Positions 6,713 through 15,033 of a DNA stretch of 20,918 nt are shown here, piece by piece (the stretch's first letter is position 1; the number at the start of each line of letters is the position of its first letter). Under the pieces are notes generated by a model, which did not search any database, was not told the origin of the DNA, and saw nothing but the letters and a program-made list of their open reading frames with translations. A program made the position numbers and the translations under genes. The DNA comes from PNAI01 sp964575715 (GTDB lineage: Bacteria > Pseudomonadota > Alphaproteobacteria > Rhizobiales > Xanthobacteraceae), in contig CAZNSG010000199.1 of the NCBI GenBank assembly GCA_964575715.1, forward strand, positions 1 through 20,918. The letters run 5' to 3'.

Positions 6713-8134
6713 GTGCGCGTTCTGAGTTTTGCTGTCCTGCTGTTTGCCGGCGCCGTCAGCGCCCATGCGCAATCGTTGAAACCGGATCGCAACGAGGCGG
6801 GCGCGGACGGATTTTTTCCCAGCGACAAAATGCGGGCGGTCGCCCATCGCAACGTCGCGGCGAGCGTGACAAGTCTGGGCGCGAATGCCAAGCTCATTGG
6901 GGCGAGCGCGACGGTGCCCGATCTTTTCGACATTGGGCTGCACGAGCAACTCCTGCCCGATCCGTTCAGGTTTCCGAACACGCAGCTCGAAACTGTCAGC
7001 TGGACCGAGATCAAAGGCTGGAGCGTCGACGATCACGCCGCCGCATTCGCAACCTTTCTGAGTAGCTGCAAGGCGGTCGTTCGCGGCACGCCGGCGCGGC
7101 ATGCGGGCCAGCCGTTCTATGCCGCGCTGCAATCCGTTTGCCGCCGTGCGGTCAACGCGCCAATGCTCGATCGCGCCGCGGCACAAAAATTTTTCGAACG
7201 AAACTTTCGTCCGATGCGAATCGCCCCGCTTGGCCAAGACAACGGATTTCTCACCGGTTATTACGAACCGATCATCGAAGGCTCGCTGGTCCGGAGCGCG
7301 GAATTCAACGTGCCGCTCTACCGCACGCCCCCCAATCTCGCCAAACCATACTACGAGCGCGCCGTGATCGAGGACGGCGCGCTTTCAGGACGCAAGCTCG
7401 AAATCTGCTGGCTCAAGGATCCGACCGATTTGTTCTTCGCGCAGATCCAGGGTTCGGCGCGGGTCAAGCTTGAGGACGGCAAGGTGTTGCGCCTCAATTA
7501 CAGCAGCCACAATGGCTGGCCCTACACGCCGGTCGGCAGCATCCTGATCGCACGCAATATCGTGCCAAGGGAAGAAATGTCGATGGATCGAATCCGCGAT
7601 TGGATTGCGGCCAATCCGAAGGAGGGCAAGGATCTGCGCCGCCGCAACAAATCATTCGTATTCTTCCGCGAAACCGGTCTGGCCGAGCATCAGGAGCCAG
7701 TCGGTGCACAGGGGATCTCGCTTTCCCCTGGACGCTCGATTGCGGTGGATCGATTCATCCACGTCTACGGCACGCCGTTTTTCATCGAGGCCGAACTTCC
7801 GCTCGAAAGCGAGCGGTCGGAGAACATGTTTCAACGCTTGATGGTGTCGCAGGACACCGGCGGCGCCATCCGCGGACCGGCGCGCGCCGATCTTTATTTC
7901 GGCGCCGGCGCCGGCTCGGCCCACGTTGCCGGGCGGATCCGCCATCCGGGGCAATTCACCATACTGATCCCGCGCGACATCGATCCGGTGATTGCCGGCT
8001 GGAGCACGCCGTTGCCGCGGCCACGACCTGCCTTCGCCAATGGCGATGACAAGCAGGTCGCGGCGATCGAGAAGCTGGCGCTCGATCAAAAGACAGAAGC
8101 AAATACCGGGCGTGAGCTCGAACAAGCGCAATGA
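6713..8134 (+). CDS. mltA: Membrane-bound lytic murein transglycosylase A (MltA)
   Basis: This is a peptidoglycan lytic transglycosylase of the MltA family that cleaves the MurNAc-GlcNAc bond to give 1,6-anhydromuropeptides in the periplasm. It starts with GTG at 6713 after GGGGAG, and the 473-residue protein has a signal peptide (MRVLSFAVLLFAGAVSAHAQ) with no lipobox cysteine, so it is probably soluble rather than a lipoprotein. The MltA domain runs from about residue 175 (NGFLTGYYEPIIEGS, PLYRTPPNL) to 340 (FFAQIQGSARVKLEDG, NKSFVFFRE). The 3D domain has its three aspartates at D346 (VDRFIHVYGTP), D381 (SQDTGGAIRG) and D393 (ARADLYFG), which form the catalytic region in this family. About 90 residues between signal and domain (30-120) are poorly conserved. 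It stands alone here. Confidence 0.93.
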   Translation: MRVLSFAVLLFAGAVSAHAQSLKPDRNEAGADGFFPSDKMRAVAHRNVAASVTSLGANAKLIGASATVPDLFDIGLHEQLLPDPFRFPNTQLETVSWTEIKGWSVDDHAAAFATFLSSCKAVVRGTPARHAGQPFYAALQSVCRRAVNAPMLDRAAAQKFFERNFRPMRIAPLGQDNGFLTGYYEPIIEGSLVRSAEFNVPLYRTPPNLAKPYYERAVIEDGALSGRKLEICWLKDPTDLFFAQIQGSARVKLEDGKVLRLNYSSHNGWPYTPVGSILIARNIVPREEMSMDRIRDWIAANPKEGKDLRRRNKSFVFFRETGLAEHQEPVGAQGISLSPGRSIAVDRFIHVYGTPFFIEAELPLESERSENMFQRLMVSQDTGGAIRGPARADLYFGAGAGSAHVAGRIRHPGQFTILIPRDIDPVIAGWSTPLPRPRPAFANGDDKQVAAIEKLALDQKTEANTGRELEQAQ

Positions 8135-8641
8135 ACGGCGGTCCGATCCGGCAGTCACGCGGCGCATAGCGTGAGCGCCGGTTTTGCAATGGCCGCGTCT
8201 GTTTCGCGTATGCTTCAATCGCGGCGGCATTTCGGTCATCGCGGCACTTCATTTATGTGCCAGCATCGGTGCCAAGCTTGTGCGCCATGCCCATTCCGTT
8301 ATTTTCCCGATGGCTGAAGTCATGGTGACGCGTGAATTGTTTCAAAATTCCAGCGGCTGAGCGCGGAACTACGACCGCAGCCACCGCCAGCGTGAGACGC
8401 GCGATGCTCATGCGCGCAGGCGCAACCGACAGAAGAAGTGCGCCCAAAAGTCAGGAATAATGGCCAGATCAGCGCCCTCGATCACCGTTCGGACCGCCCG
8501 TTGTGCCGGTGGCCGTCCGCATCTCGCTGCTGGCTTCCAGGCCAGCCCGAATAACGCTATCATTTCCCCCAATTCGATGGTCATCTGAGAAATCACGGCC
8601 TAGTCGCCGGAAGCAAACCAACAAGTCGCAGGGAGGATTAC
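8135..8641. other. Intergenic region without a convincing gene
   Basis: These 507 bases lie between mltA and the transporter gene. Two minus-strand reading frames overlap here (8253-8447, TTG start; 8408-8596), one with a hydrophobic stretch (LLLSVAPARMSIARLTLAVA), but neither has a ribosome site or recognisable motif. They could be remnants of a decayed membrane protein. I see no RNA gene or terminator with a T-run. Confidence 0.4.
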
Positions 8642-9607
8642 ATGCGGTTACTCATCGGCATTCTTGCTGCCGCGCTCGCAGCGGCGAGCACGCAAGCACA
8701 GTCTCAGGATTATCCGAATAAGCCCATCCGTATCGTCGTGCCGTTCGCGCCGGGCGGCATTGTCGATACCGCCGCGCGCGTGGTCGGCCAGAAGCTGCAC
8801 GAGCGCTGGGGACAGCAGGTCATCGTCGACAACCGCCCGGGCGGCAACGGCTTCATCGGCGTGACCGCGGCGCAGAAATCGCCCGCCGACGGCTACACAC
8901 TGCTCATGGCGCACACCGGCGAATTCGCGGTCAATCCGGCCGTCTTCAAGGACGTGCCCTACGATCTCGATCGCGACTTCGTGGCGATCACGCTGGTGAA
9001 CGACGCTCCCATGGTGTTTGTCGTGAACAGCGGCGCTCCGTACAACACGATGCAGGAGCTGCTCGCCGCAGCCAAGGCAAAACCCGGAACGATCGGCGTC
9101 TCGACGCCGGGCGCCGGCTCGATCAATCACCTCGTGCTGGAATGGATCGGACTTACGACCGGCGCCAAATTCCTGCACGTGCCCTACAAGGGCGGCGCGC
9201 CGGCGATCACCGCCACCGCGGGCGGCGAGGTTCCGGCCGGCACCGCGGCCATGGGCTCGGCCATGCCGCACATCCAGTCGGGCCGCGTGCGGGTGGTCGC
9301 GGTCACCACGGACAAGCGCAGCCCGGTCAATATGTCGTGGCCCACCTTGGCGGAAAGCGGTGTGCCCAACGTGCAATCCTCGATCTGGGCCGGCCTGTTC
9401 GCGCCCAAGGGCGTGCCGCAGCCGATCATCGACAAGATTTATGCCGAGGTCGCCAAGATTCTCGAACTACCTGACGTTAAGGAGCGCTTCGCCGCCGGCG
9501 GCGGGGTGACCGGCGGGATGAAACCTGCAGAGTTCACGGCCAAGATCAAGCTGGAAGCCACGCAACTCAAAGACATCGTGATCAAAGCCAACGTCAAGTC
9601 GGAGTGA
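8642..9607 (+). CDS. tctC: Bug/TctC-family periplasmic substrate-binding protein
   Basis: This is the extracytoplasmic solute receptor of a tripartite tricarboxylate transporter (TTT/Tct). It binds small carboxylates in the periplasm and delivers them to TctAB. ATG 8642 follows GGGAGGATTAC, and the 321-residue length is typical. A signal peptide (MRLLIGILAAALAAASTQAQ) is followed by the Bug fold. Its ligand-loop motifs are VPFAPGGIVDTAARVV near residue 35, DNRPGGNGFIG near 62 and KSPADGYTLLMAHTG near 80; the second domain has VSTPGAGSINHLVLEW, HVPYKGGAPAI and GLFAPKGVPQPI. It is upstream of tctB and tctA on the same strand, so this is probably a dedicated receptor. The ligand cannot be named; the family covers citrate, malate, aromatic acids and others. 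Confidence 0.92.
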   Translation: MRLLIGILAAALAAASTQAQSQDYPNKPIRIVVPFAPGGIVDTAARVVGQKLHERWGQQVIVDNRPGGNGFIGVTAAQKSPADGYTLLMAHTGEFAVNPAVFKDVPYDLDRDFVAITLVNDAPMVFVVNSGAPYNTMQELLAAAKAKPGTIGVSTPGAGSINHLVLEWIGLTTGAKFLHVPYKGGAPAITATAGGEVPAGTAAMGSAMPHIQSGRVRVVAVTTDKRSPVNMSWPTLAESGVPNVQSSIWAGLFAPKGVPQPIIDKIYAEVAKILELPDVKERFAAGGGVTGGMKPAEFTAKIKLEATQLKDIVIKANVKSE

Positions 9608-9622
9608 CGCGGACAAGGCATA

Positions 9623-9772
9623 ATACCAACTCTCACAATTCGTCATTCCGGTCGAGCCGCGTTAGCGGCGAGGGCCGGAATCCATAACCACCGGCCGTGA
9701 TTATAGATTCCGGGCTCGCGGGCTTAAGCCCGCGCCCCGGAATGACGTGTCAATGTTTGTGCGGATTGGTAT
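9623..9772. repeat. Dispersed palindromic repeat with two hairpins (REP/BIME-like)
   Basis: Outer inverted repeats ATACCAA (9623-9629) and TTGGTAT (9766-9772) enclose a second pair, CGTCATTCCG (9641-9650) and CGGAATGACG (9738-9747). Inside are two GC-rich hairpins. The right one is centred on the perfect 16-bp palindrome GCGGGCTTAAGCCCGC (9718-9733). The left one is an imperfect GCCGCGTTAGCGGC. The ATTCCGG...CCGGAAT signature resembles REP-type elements frequent in Bradyrhizobium relatives. It lies between tctC and tctB. Confidence 0.8.
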
Positions 9773-9795
9773 AAGACGCTGTTATGAGCTGACAG

Positions 9796-9828
9796 CCGCC
9801 CCGCCCTCGGGCGGGGCGGTTTTGCTTT
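9796..9828 (+). terminator. Intrinsic terminator between tctC and tctB
   Basis: A perfect stem CCGCCCCGCC/GGCGGGGCGG (9796-9805 with 9810-9819, four-base loop CTCG) is followed by TTTTGCTTT (9820-9828). This is a standard rho-independent terminator shape. It lies only about 25 bases before the tctB start, so it should lower expression of tctBA relative to tctC or serve as an attenuator. Confidence 0.8.
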
Positions 9829-9852
9829 GAACGAACAAAGGGGGGCTTTGCG

Positions 9853-10299
9853 TTGCGGATACGATCGCAGAGCGATTTCTGGTGCGGCCTGTTGTTCGTC
9901 GCCATCGGCGTCGCAGTCGTTGTGTTCGCGCGCGAATACCGCATGGGGTCGGCGGCGCGCATGGGACCGGCTTATTTCCCGACGCTGCTCGGTTTTGTGC
10001 TCGCCTTTCTCGGTCTCACGCTGACGGTTCCGTCGCTGTTCGTCGACGGCGAGAAATTCCCCCGGCTGCACCCGCGGCCGTTCCTGATGATCCTGCTGAG
10101 CATCGTGGTATTCGGCGTGGCGCTGGAATATCTGGGCTTTGCGATCGCGGTGGTGGCGTTGTCGATCGTCGGCGGGCTTGCCGAACCGGAGCTTCGTCCG
10201 CTCGAATCCGCGGCGCTCGCGCTCTTCCTTGTGATCTTTTCGATCGGGATTTTCGTTGGTCTGCTTGGCTTGCCGCTGACCCTGTGGCCGAGCCTCTGA
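9853..10299 (+). CDS. tctB: TctB-family small membrane subunit of tripartite carboxylate transporter
   Basis: This is the small integral membrane protein of a Tct transporter, 148 residues with four hydrophobic segments: FWCGLLFVAIGVAVVVFA, YFPTLLGFVLAFLGLTL, PFLMILLSIVVFGVALEYLG with GFAIAVVALSIV, and AALALFLVIFSIGIFVGLLG. The sequence REYRMGSAARMGPAYFP between the first two segments is the usual TctB loop. The likely start is TTG 9853, with AAAGGGGGG seven bases upstream, as there is no in-frame ATG or GTG nearby. It ends 10 bases before tctA, so the two are co-transcribed. Family assignment rests on layout, the loop motif and position between tctC and tctA. Confidence 0.87.
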   Translation: MRIRSQSDFWCGLLFVAIGVAVVVFAREYRMGSAARMGPAYFPTLLGFVLAFLGLTLTVPSLFVDGEKFPRLHPRPFLMILLSIVVFGVALEYLGFAIAVVALSIVGGLAEPELRPLESAALALFLVIFSIGIFVGLLGLPLTLWPSL

Positions 10300-10309
10300 G
10301 CGCCGCAGC

Positions 10310-11827
10310 ATGGATATTGTTTCCAATCTTGCCCTTGGGTTTGGCGTCGCCATTAGCATCAAGAACCTGCTCTACTGCTTTATCGGCGTCTTCCTCCGCA
10401 CCTTGATCGGCGTGCTCCCCGGCATCGGCCCGGTGGCGACGGTCGCCATGCTGTTACCGCTGACCTTCAATCTCGATCCCGCAACCGCCATGATCATGTT
10501 GGCGGGCATTTATTACGGCGCGCAATACGGCGGCTCGACCACGGCGATCCTGGTCAACATCCCGGGTGAATCGTCCTCAGTCGTTACCACGCTCGACGGC
10601 TACCAGATGGCTCTCCAAGGCCGCGCCGGTCCGGCGCTCGGGATCGCGGCGATCGGCTCATTCGTCGCAGGCTCTTTCGCCACTTTGATTGTCGCGCTGT
10701 TCTCGCCGCCGCTGGCGGACATCGCTCTCAAATTCCAGCCGGCCGACTATTTCTCGCTGATGGTGTTCGGCCTGGTCGGCGCGGTCGTGCTCGCGCGCGG
10801 TTCATTGCGCAAGGCCATCGCGATGGTCGTGCTTGGGCTCATGCTCGGATTGATCGGCACCGATGTGAATTCCGGCGTCATGCGGTTCACATTTGGAATT
10901 CCGGCGCTGGCGGAAGGCGTCAGCTTCGTCGCGCTGGCCATGGGAATGTTCGGCGTTGCCGAAGTGATCTATAATCTTGAGAAACGCGGCACGAGTCGTC
11001 CGGCGTTCACCTCCCGCCTCGGCAGTGTGCTGCCGAGCCGTGATGACCTCAGGCACTGCTTTTGGTCGATCGCACGCGGCACCGGACTCGGCTCGATCCT
11101 CGGCATCTTGCCGGGAGGCGGCGCACTGCTTGCCTCGTTCGCCGCCTATACGATCGAGAAGAAGGTCGCGCGGCCGCCGCGCAGTTTCGGCGACGGCGAT
11201 ATCCGCGGCGTAGCGGCGCCGGAGGCTGCCAACAATGCCGGCGCACAAACCTCGTTCATTCCGATGCTCACGCTGGGCGTGCCGTCGAACCCGACGATGG
11301 CGCTGATGATCGGAGCGCTGATGATCGGAGCGCTGATGATCCAGGGCATACAGCCCGGTCCGCAAGTGATGACGCAACGCCCGGAGCTGTTCTGGGGCAT
11401 CGTCGCGAGCATGTGGATCGGCAACCTGTTCCTGCTGGCGCTCAATCTGCCGCTGATCGGGCTGTGGGTGCGCCTCTTGGCGGTGCCCTACCGGCTGCTG
11501 TTTCCGGCCATTCTGGTGTTTTGCTGCATCGGCGTGTTCACGATCAACAACAATGCCTTCGATCTGTTCCAGCTCATGCTGTTTTCCGGCCTGGGCTACG
11601 TGCTGATGAAGCTCGGCTGCGAGCCCGCGCCGCTTATCCTGGGCTTGGTGCTTGGACCGATGATGGAGGAATATTTGCGGCGCGCGCTGCTGATTTCGCT
11701 CGGCGATCCGGCCGTGCTGGTCACAAGCCCGCTCAGCGCCGCATTCCTTATCGCATCGCTCGCGCTGCTGGTCTCCATTGCCTTGCCGCTCGTGCGCAGC
11801 AAGCGCCAAGAGGTGATGCAGGATTGA
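10310..11827 (+). CDS. tctA: TctA-family large membrane subunit of tripartite carboxylate transporter
   Basis: This is the main permease of the Tct transporter, 505 residues with about eleven or twelve membrane segments, as usual for the family. Signature motifs are GVLPGIGPVATVAMLLPLTF near residue 35, YYGAQYGGSTTAILVNIPGE near 70, LGILPGGGALLASFAAY near 265, APEAANNAGAQTSFIPMLTL near 305, and GIQPGPQVM near 345. Together with TctB it imports the carboxylate delivered by the upstream Bug protein, driven by an ion gradient. The start ATG 10310 has only a weak ribosome site, so translation may be coupled to tctB 10 bases upstream. Residues 331-344 contain an extra five-residue copy (ALMIG ALMIG ALMIQ) caused by a 15-bp tandem repeat; the frame is intact. 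Confidence 0.94.
   Translation: MDIVSNLALGFGVAISIKNLLYCFIGVFLRTLIGVLPGIGPVATVAMLLPLTFNLDPATAMIMLAGIYYGAQYGGSTTAILVNIPGESSSVVTTLDGYQMALQGRAGPALGIAAIGSFVAGSFATLIVALFSPPLADIALKFQPADYFSLMVFGLVGAVVLARGSLRKAIAMVVLGLMLGLIGTDVNSGVMRFTFGIPALAEGVSFVALAMGMFGVAEVIYNLEKRGTSRPAFTSRLGSVLPSRDDLRHCFWSIARGTGLGSILGILPGGGALLASFAAYTIEKKVARPPRSFGDGDIRGVAAPEAANNAGAQTSFIPMLTLGVPSNPTMALMIGALMIGALMIQGIQPGPQVMTQRPELFWGIVASMWIGNLFLLALNLPLIGLWVRLLAVPYRLLFPAILVFCCIGVFTINNNAFDLFQLMLFSGLGYVLMKLGCEPAPLILGLVLGPMMEEYLRRALLISLGDPAVLVTSPLSAAFLIASLALLVSIALPLVRSKRQEVMQD
11300..11341 (+). repeat. 15-bp in-frame tandem repeat inside tctA (2.8 copies)
   Basis: GCGCTGATGATCGGA is present at 11300-11314 and 11315-11329, followed by a 12-base partial copy (11330-11341). 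It encodes ALMIG-ALMIG-ALMI. The family normally has two such steps before the GIQPGP motif (from memory of TctA sequences), so one unit looks newly added. Confidence 0.85.
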
Positions 11828-12160
11828 GCGGGTATTCCGGTGCTATCGGACCCGTTCGGCGGCGCATCGTGCGCGTGGACGGGCTTGAAAACTCCTCGGA
11901 CACAGATTGCCAGGACCACTCTCGCAACGCCGGGAACCGTGGAAAAAGCGTGGTTCATTCGACTTGGATTGGAAGCACGCGGCGCGCGCCCACGATCACC
12001 ACTTCTGAAACACCAAGAACACGCCAGCCGCGATCAGCTGCGAGAGCCGGAAGGACGAATTGTAAGAGCTTTAATATTGCACGATGCCGATGCCCTGCTC
12101 TATCGGTGCATTATTCACGTTCCGGCGCTATCGTGCGTCCGAGCGATTCGAGATTGCCCG
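11828..12160. other. Intergenic region after tctA
   Basis: These 333 bases contain an open frame continuous with the gene at 12161, but the translation before that ATG lacks any signal peptide or family feature. I see no terminator with a T-run after tctA. A weak inverted repeat (CGGGT ... ACCCG, 11829-11854) follows the tctA stop. Confidence 0.4.
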
Positions 12161-12997
12161 ATGCACCGTCTGACCCTGCTTGTGCTTGCAACTTTCCTTG
12201 CAACCTTCGCGATGGCGCACGCGGCGACGCCAGCCGCCGCGCAACTGCCGCCTGGCCCGACCACTGCGCCGGTGGCGCCGGGCTCAAGCCTGCGGCCGCC
12301 GCCGTCGTCGCTCGCGGCGCCAAGGACCTATCAGGCGGTCGCGGTGAAGCTGCCGCCGGTGCCCGAGGATGCCGGCTTTGAATCCTTCCGCAATGAACTT
12401 GCCAGCGTCGCCAAAGGCCGCGTCTATGCCGAGCTCGAACGACTGGTGTTCGCGCAGAGTTTTTTCTGGGATCGCGATTTCAAGGGCGGATTCGACCGCC
12501 AGCAATCGGGCGTGGACAATCTCGCCGCCGCCGTCCGGCTGGAACAGCGCAACGGCATGGGCTGGGGCACGCTCGCCGCCTTTGCCGCCGAGACCACGGC
12601 GAGCGCGTTCACCAGCCGGCCGGGCATCATCTGCGCACCGGGCGAGCCAAGCTTCGACGGCGTCGAATTCGATCGACTGGTCGATTATACGCGCAGCAGC
12701 GCGCGCGACTGGGCCACGCCGCGCGCCGATCTGACGACCGTGCGTGCCGGCCCGCGCCATAATGCGGCGGTAGCCGACACCCTCAGCCTCGGCCTGGTGC
12801 GCGTATTCGGCTACCTGGCCAAGGACAACGAACCGGACACGCTGCGCGCCGCCTGGGCGCGGGTGGCGACCCCTGCGGCGAAAATCGGTTTTGTCGCGCC
12901 GGGCGCGTTGCTGTCGCTTTCCGCGGAGCGGCTATGCTACGGCAAGGATGGGTTTGGCCGCTGGCACATTGCAGGATATGTCGGCGCCGGTGATTGA
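12161..12997 (+). CDS. Exported protein of unknown function, paralog of the next gene
   Basis: This is a 278-residue protein with a signal peptide (MHRLTLLVLATFLATFAMAH), then an Ala/Pro-rich linker (residues 25-55) and a conserved body from TYQAVAVKLPPV onward. It shares the whole body with the gene at 13077: FESFRNEL/FEDFRRQL, LVFAQSFFWD/LVVAQGFFWK, GVDNLAAAV/GFDNLAATI, and a C-terminal block (ATPAAKIGFVAPGALL ... ERLCYGKDGFGRWHIAGYVG) that looks like a bacterial SH3-type beta segment. Two cysteines (in IICAPGEP and RLCYGKD) are conserved in both copies and may form a disulfide. ATG 12161 is chosen because the signal peptide starts there; longer in-frame starts exist. I do not recognise a named family. 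Confidence 0.75.
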   Translation: MHRLTLLVLATFLATFAMAHAATPAAAQLPPGPTTAPVAPGSSLRPPPSSLAAPRTYQAVAVKLPPVPEDAGFESFRNELASVAKGRVYAELERLVFAQSFFWDRDFKGGFDRQQSGVDNLAAAVRLEQRNGMGWGTLAAFAAETTASAFTSRPGIICAPGEPSFDGVEFDRLVDYTRSSARDWATPRADLTTVRAGPRHNAAVADTLSLGLVRVFGYLAKDNEPDTLRAAWARVATPAAKIGFVAPGALLSLSAERLCYGKDGFGRWHIAGYVGAGD

Positions 12998-13076
12998 AAT
13001 GGCATTGTAAGCTTGTCGCAATTTGAGCGTAAATTGATTATGCTTGTGTAGACGTTGTACCTGAGGGAGAAGCGCA

Positions 13077-13874
13077 ATGGGGCGCACTCATTTAGCAATC
13101 CTTGCAGCAATCCTTGCAGCCGCCACCGGCGTTAGCGTTGCATTGCTCGCAACGATGGCCTCCGCGCAGCAGCAGCAAGCGCAACGGCCGAAACCGCCGG
13201 CGCCGGCAAAGCCCTATCAGGCCGTCGCGACCACGCTGCCGGCAACGATCAACGATCAAAGTTTTGAGGACTTCCGCAGGCAGCTCGGTGATGTCGCCAT
13301 TCGCAAAGACAAAGCCGGGCTGGCCAAGCTGGTGGTCGCGCAGGGCTTCTTCTGGAAGAGCGAAAAGGGCGAGAAGGCCGACAAGAACAAGACCGGATTC
13401 GACAATCTCGCGGCTACGATACAGCTCAACGCCCCGGACGGCTCGGGCTGGGACCAACTGGTCGTCTACTCTTTTGATCCGACCGCCGCGCCGGTGGCCA
13501 GCATCAAGGACGTCGCGTGCTCGCCGGCGGATCCGGTTTTCAGCGAACAGGAGTTCGAAAAACTCCTCATGACGACCCAGACCAATCTGGAGGACTGGGG
13601 CTACCCGCTGATAAATGGTATCGAAGTACGGTCAGGCCGGCTGGCGAATGCGCCGGTCATCGAGAAGCTGGGCCTGCACTTCGTCCGGGTGCTGTCCGAC
13701 GAAAACGCAGCCAATATACCACCGAACCAGGCGCCAACGCTGGAGATCGTCACACCGTCGGGCAAGACCGGGCACATTCCGGCATTCGCGCTCGCGCCGC
13801 TCGGTCACGATCAGCTCTGCTACCGCAAAGAGGCCGACGGCTGGAAGATCAGCGGCTACATCGGCGGCGAGTAG
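13077..13874 (+). CDS. Exported protein of unknown function, paralog of the previous gene
   Basis: This is a 265-residue exported protein with a good ribosome site (GAGGGAGAAGCGCA) before ATG 13077. The signal peptide contains a small tandem repeat (AILAAILAA, from CAATCCTTGCAG twice at 13096-13119) and ends near MASAQ. A Gln/Pro linker precedes the body PYQAVATTLPATINDQSFED. The C-terminal block TPSGKTGHIPAFALAPL ... DQLCYRKEADGWKISGYIG resembles an SH3-like domain and ends in GE. The conserved cysteines are in DVACSPADP and QLCYRKE. It follows its paralog by 79 bases and may be co-transcribed with it. Function is unknown; a role in binding an envelope component is only a guess from the SH3-like end. 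Confidence 0.78.
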   Translation: MGRTHLAILAAILAAATGVSVALLATMASAQQQQAQRPKPPAPAKPYQAVATTLPATINDQSFEDFRRQLGDVAIRKDKAGLAKLVVAQGFFWKSEKGEKADKNKTGFDNLAATIQLNAPDGSGWDQLVVYSFDPTAAPVASIKDVACSPADPVFSEQEFEKLLMTTQTNLEDWGYPLINGIEVRSGRLANAPVIEKLGLHFVRVLSDENAANIPPNQAPTLEIVTPSGKTGHIPAFALAPLGHDQLCYRKEADGWKISGYIGGE

Positions 13875-14062
13875 CGCCGCACCGATCGACAATATTCCGC
13901 CTCGCAACAGGAATAAGAACCGGGCTTCACATGTTTGTTAGTCGGCTCGCATTGTAGGTATCCACTCGCTAGTATGCGTCTTGGCTGACCGGAACGACTC
14001 CAGAATAGCCGTGATGTTCCAAGATAAAGTGGGCCTAAGCTCAACATATAAAAGGGGAATCT

Positions 14063-14949
14063 ATGTCACGATTTAAGGGCACATCGATCTGCGCCGCGAT
14101 CTTGGCAACCGCGCTCGGCGGCGCTTCTTTAGGCCAAGCGCAGCAACCGCCATTCGCGACCAGCAAGGTCGAGGGCACCGACAACGTCTATATCTTCCGC
14201 TACGGCGGCCATCAGTCGATGTTCATCGTGACGCCGGCCGGCGTGATCGCCACCGATCCGATCGGGCAGGGACGCCCGCAGGCGGTCACCACCTACATCG
14301 ATGAAATCAAGAAGGTCACCAATGCGCCGATCAAGTATGTGATCTACACCACCATCACTGGGACCACATCGCCGGCGGCAAGCCGTTCAAGGACCTGGGC
14401 GCCATATTCGTCGCGCAACGCAACGCCAAGGCGCGTCTCGAAGCCGTGAAAAATCCTGACGTGGTGATGCCGGTATTCTGGGTCGACAGGCAGACCAATA
14501 TCAGGCTGGGCAACACGACGCTGGAGCTCAACTATGTCGGCCGCAATCATTCCGACAATTCGCTGGTGATGCGGCTGCCGAAGGAGAAGCTGATCTTCGT
14601 CGTCGATTTCCTGCCGATCAACGGCATCCAGTTCCGCGGCATGGCGGACACCTGGCCGCTCGAACTCGAAGACTCGATCAAAAAAATTCTGGCCATGGAA
14701 TGGGACCGGATGATCCCCGGCCATCCCGGACCAGGCGGACGGCTCGGCACCAAGGACGATGTGCGCACCCACCTCGGCTACTTGCAGGAAATTTCAGCTG
14801 AGGCGAAGAAAGCGGTCGCCGAAGGTAAATGCTACGACGCAGCGATGAAAGAGATCAAACTGCCGAAGTACGAAAGCTGGCCGAACTACAATGCATTCCT
14901 GGGCAGCAATATCGAGCGTTATTGCGATGTATGGCGGCGCGGGATATGA
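14063..14949 (+). pseudogene. MBL-fold hydrolase, first of three tandem copies, broken by a 1-nt deletion
   Basis: The gene starts at ATG 14063 (AAGGGGAA upstream) with a signal peptide (MSRFKGTSICAAILATALGG) and matches copies two and three closely up to NAPIKYVIY. Then the frame is lost: compared with the copies, one G is missing between 14348 and 14349, inside the codons for the metal motif. The first frame ends at 14449. The second frame, from 14350, reads HHHWDHIAGGKPFKDLGA and continues intact to the stop at 14949 with the other MBL features (VGRNHSDNS, VVDFLP, IPGHPGPGG) and the family's C-terminal YCDVWRRGI. A GTG at 14446 overlaps the first stop, but a product from there would lack the His motif. 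No slippery heptamer is seen at the shift, so this is a fresh pseudogene or a sequencing error. Confidence 0.85.
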
Positions 14950-14984
14950 CGTGGCGAAAAAATATCGCTTCAGCATGAACAATC

Positions 14985-15007
14985 GCAGCCCGCGGTTCGC
15001 GGGCTGC
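14985..15007 (+). other. Hairpin in the gap between MBL copies one and two
   Basis: GCAGCCCGCG (14985-14994) pairs perfectly with CGCGGGCTGC (14998-15007) around a GTT loop, 15 bases before the ribosome site AGGGAG of copy two. It has no T-run. An equivalent hairpin precedes copy three, so it was copied with the gene. It may stabilise or process the operon mRNA. Confidence 0.75.
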
Positions 15008-15033
15008 TAGCAATCTTGAAAGGGAGAAAGTCA

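Noticed and set aside
8253..8596. Two minus-strand reading frames in the gap before tctC
   Set aside because: One needs a TTG start with no ribosome site; neither has a recognisable domain. A decayed gene is possible but cannot be shown.
10802..11809. 335-residue minus-strand reading frame over tctA
   Set aside because: It is antisense to a well-supported TctA gene and has the His/Arg/Gln-rich composition of a mirror frame.
13981..14009. Sigma-70 promoter before the MBL operon (TTGGCT, 17 bases, AATAGC)
   Set aside because: Both hexamers are poor matches, so I could not support the call.
14345..14450. Programmed -1 frameshift joining the two halves of MBL copy one
   Set aside because: There is no slippery heptamer or following structure at the shift, and the two intact paralogs carry the extra base, so a plain deletion explains it better.
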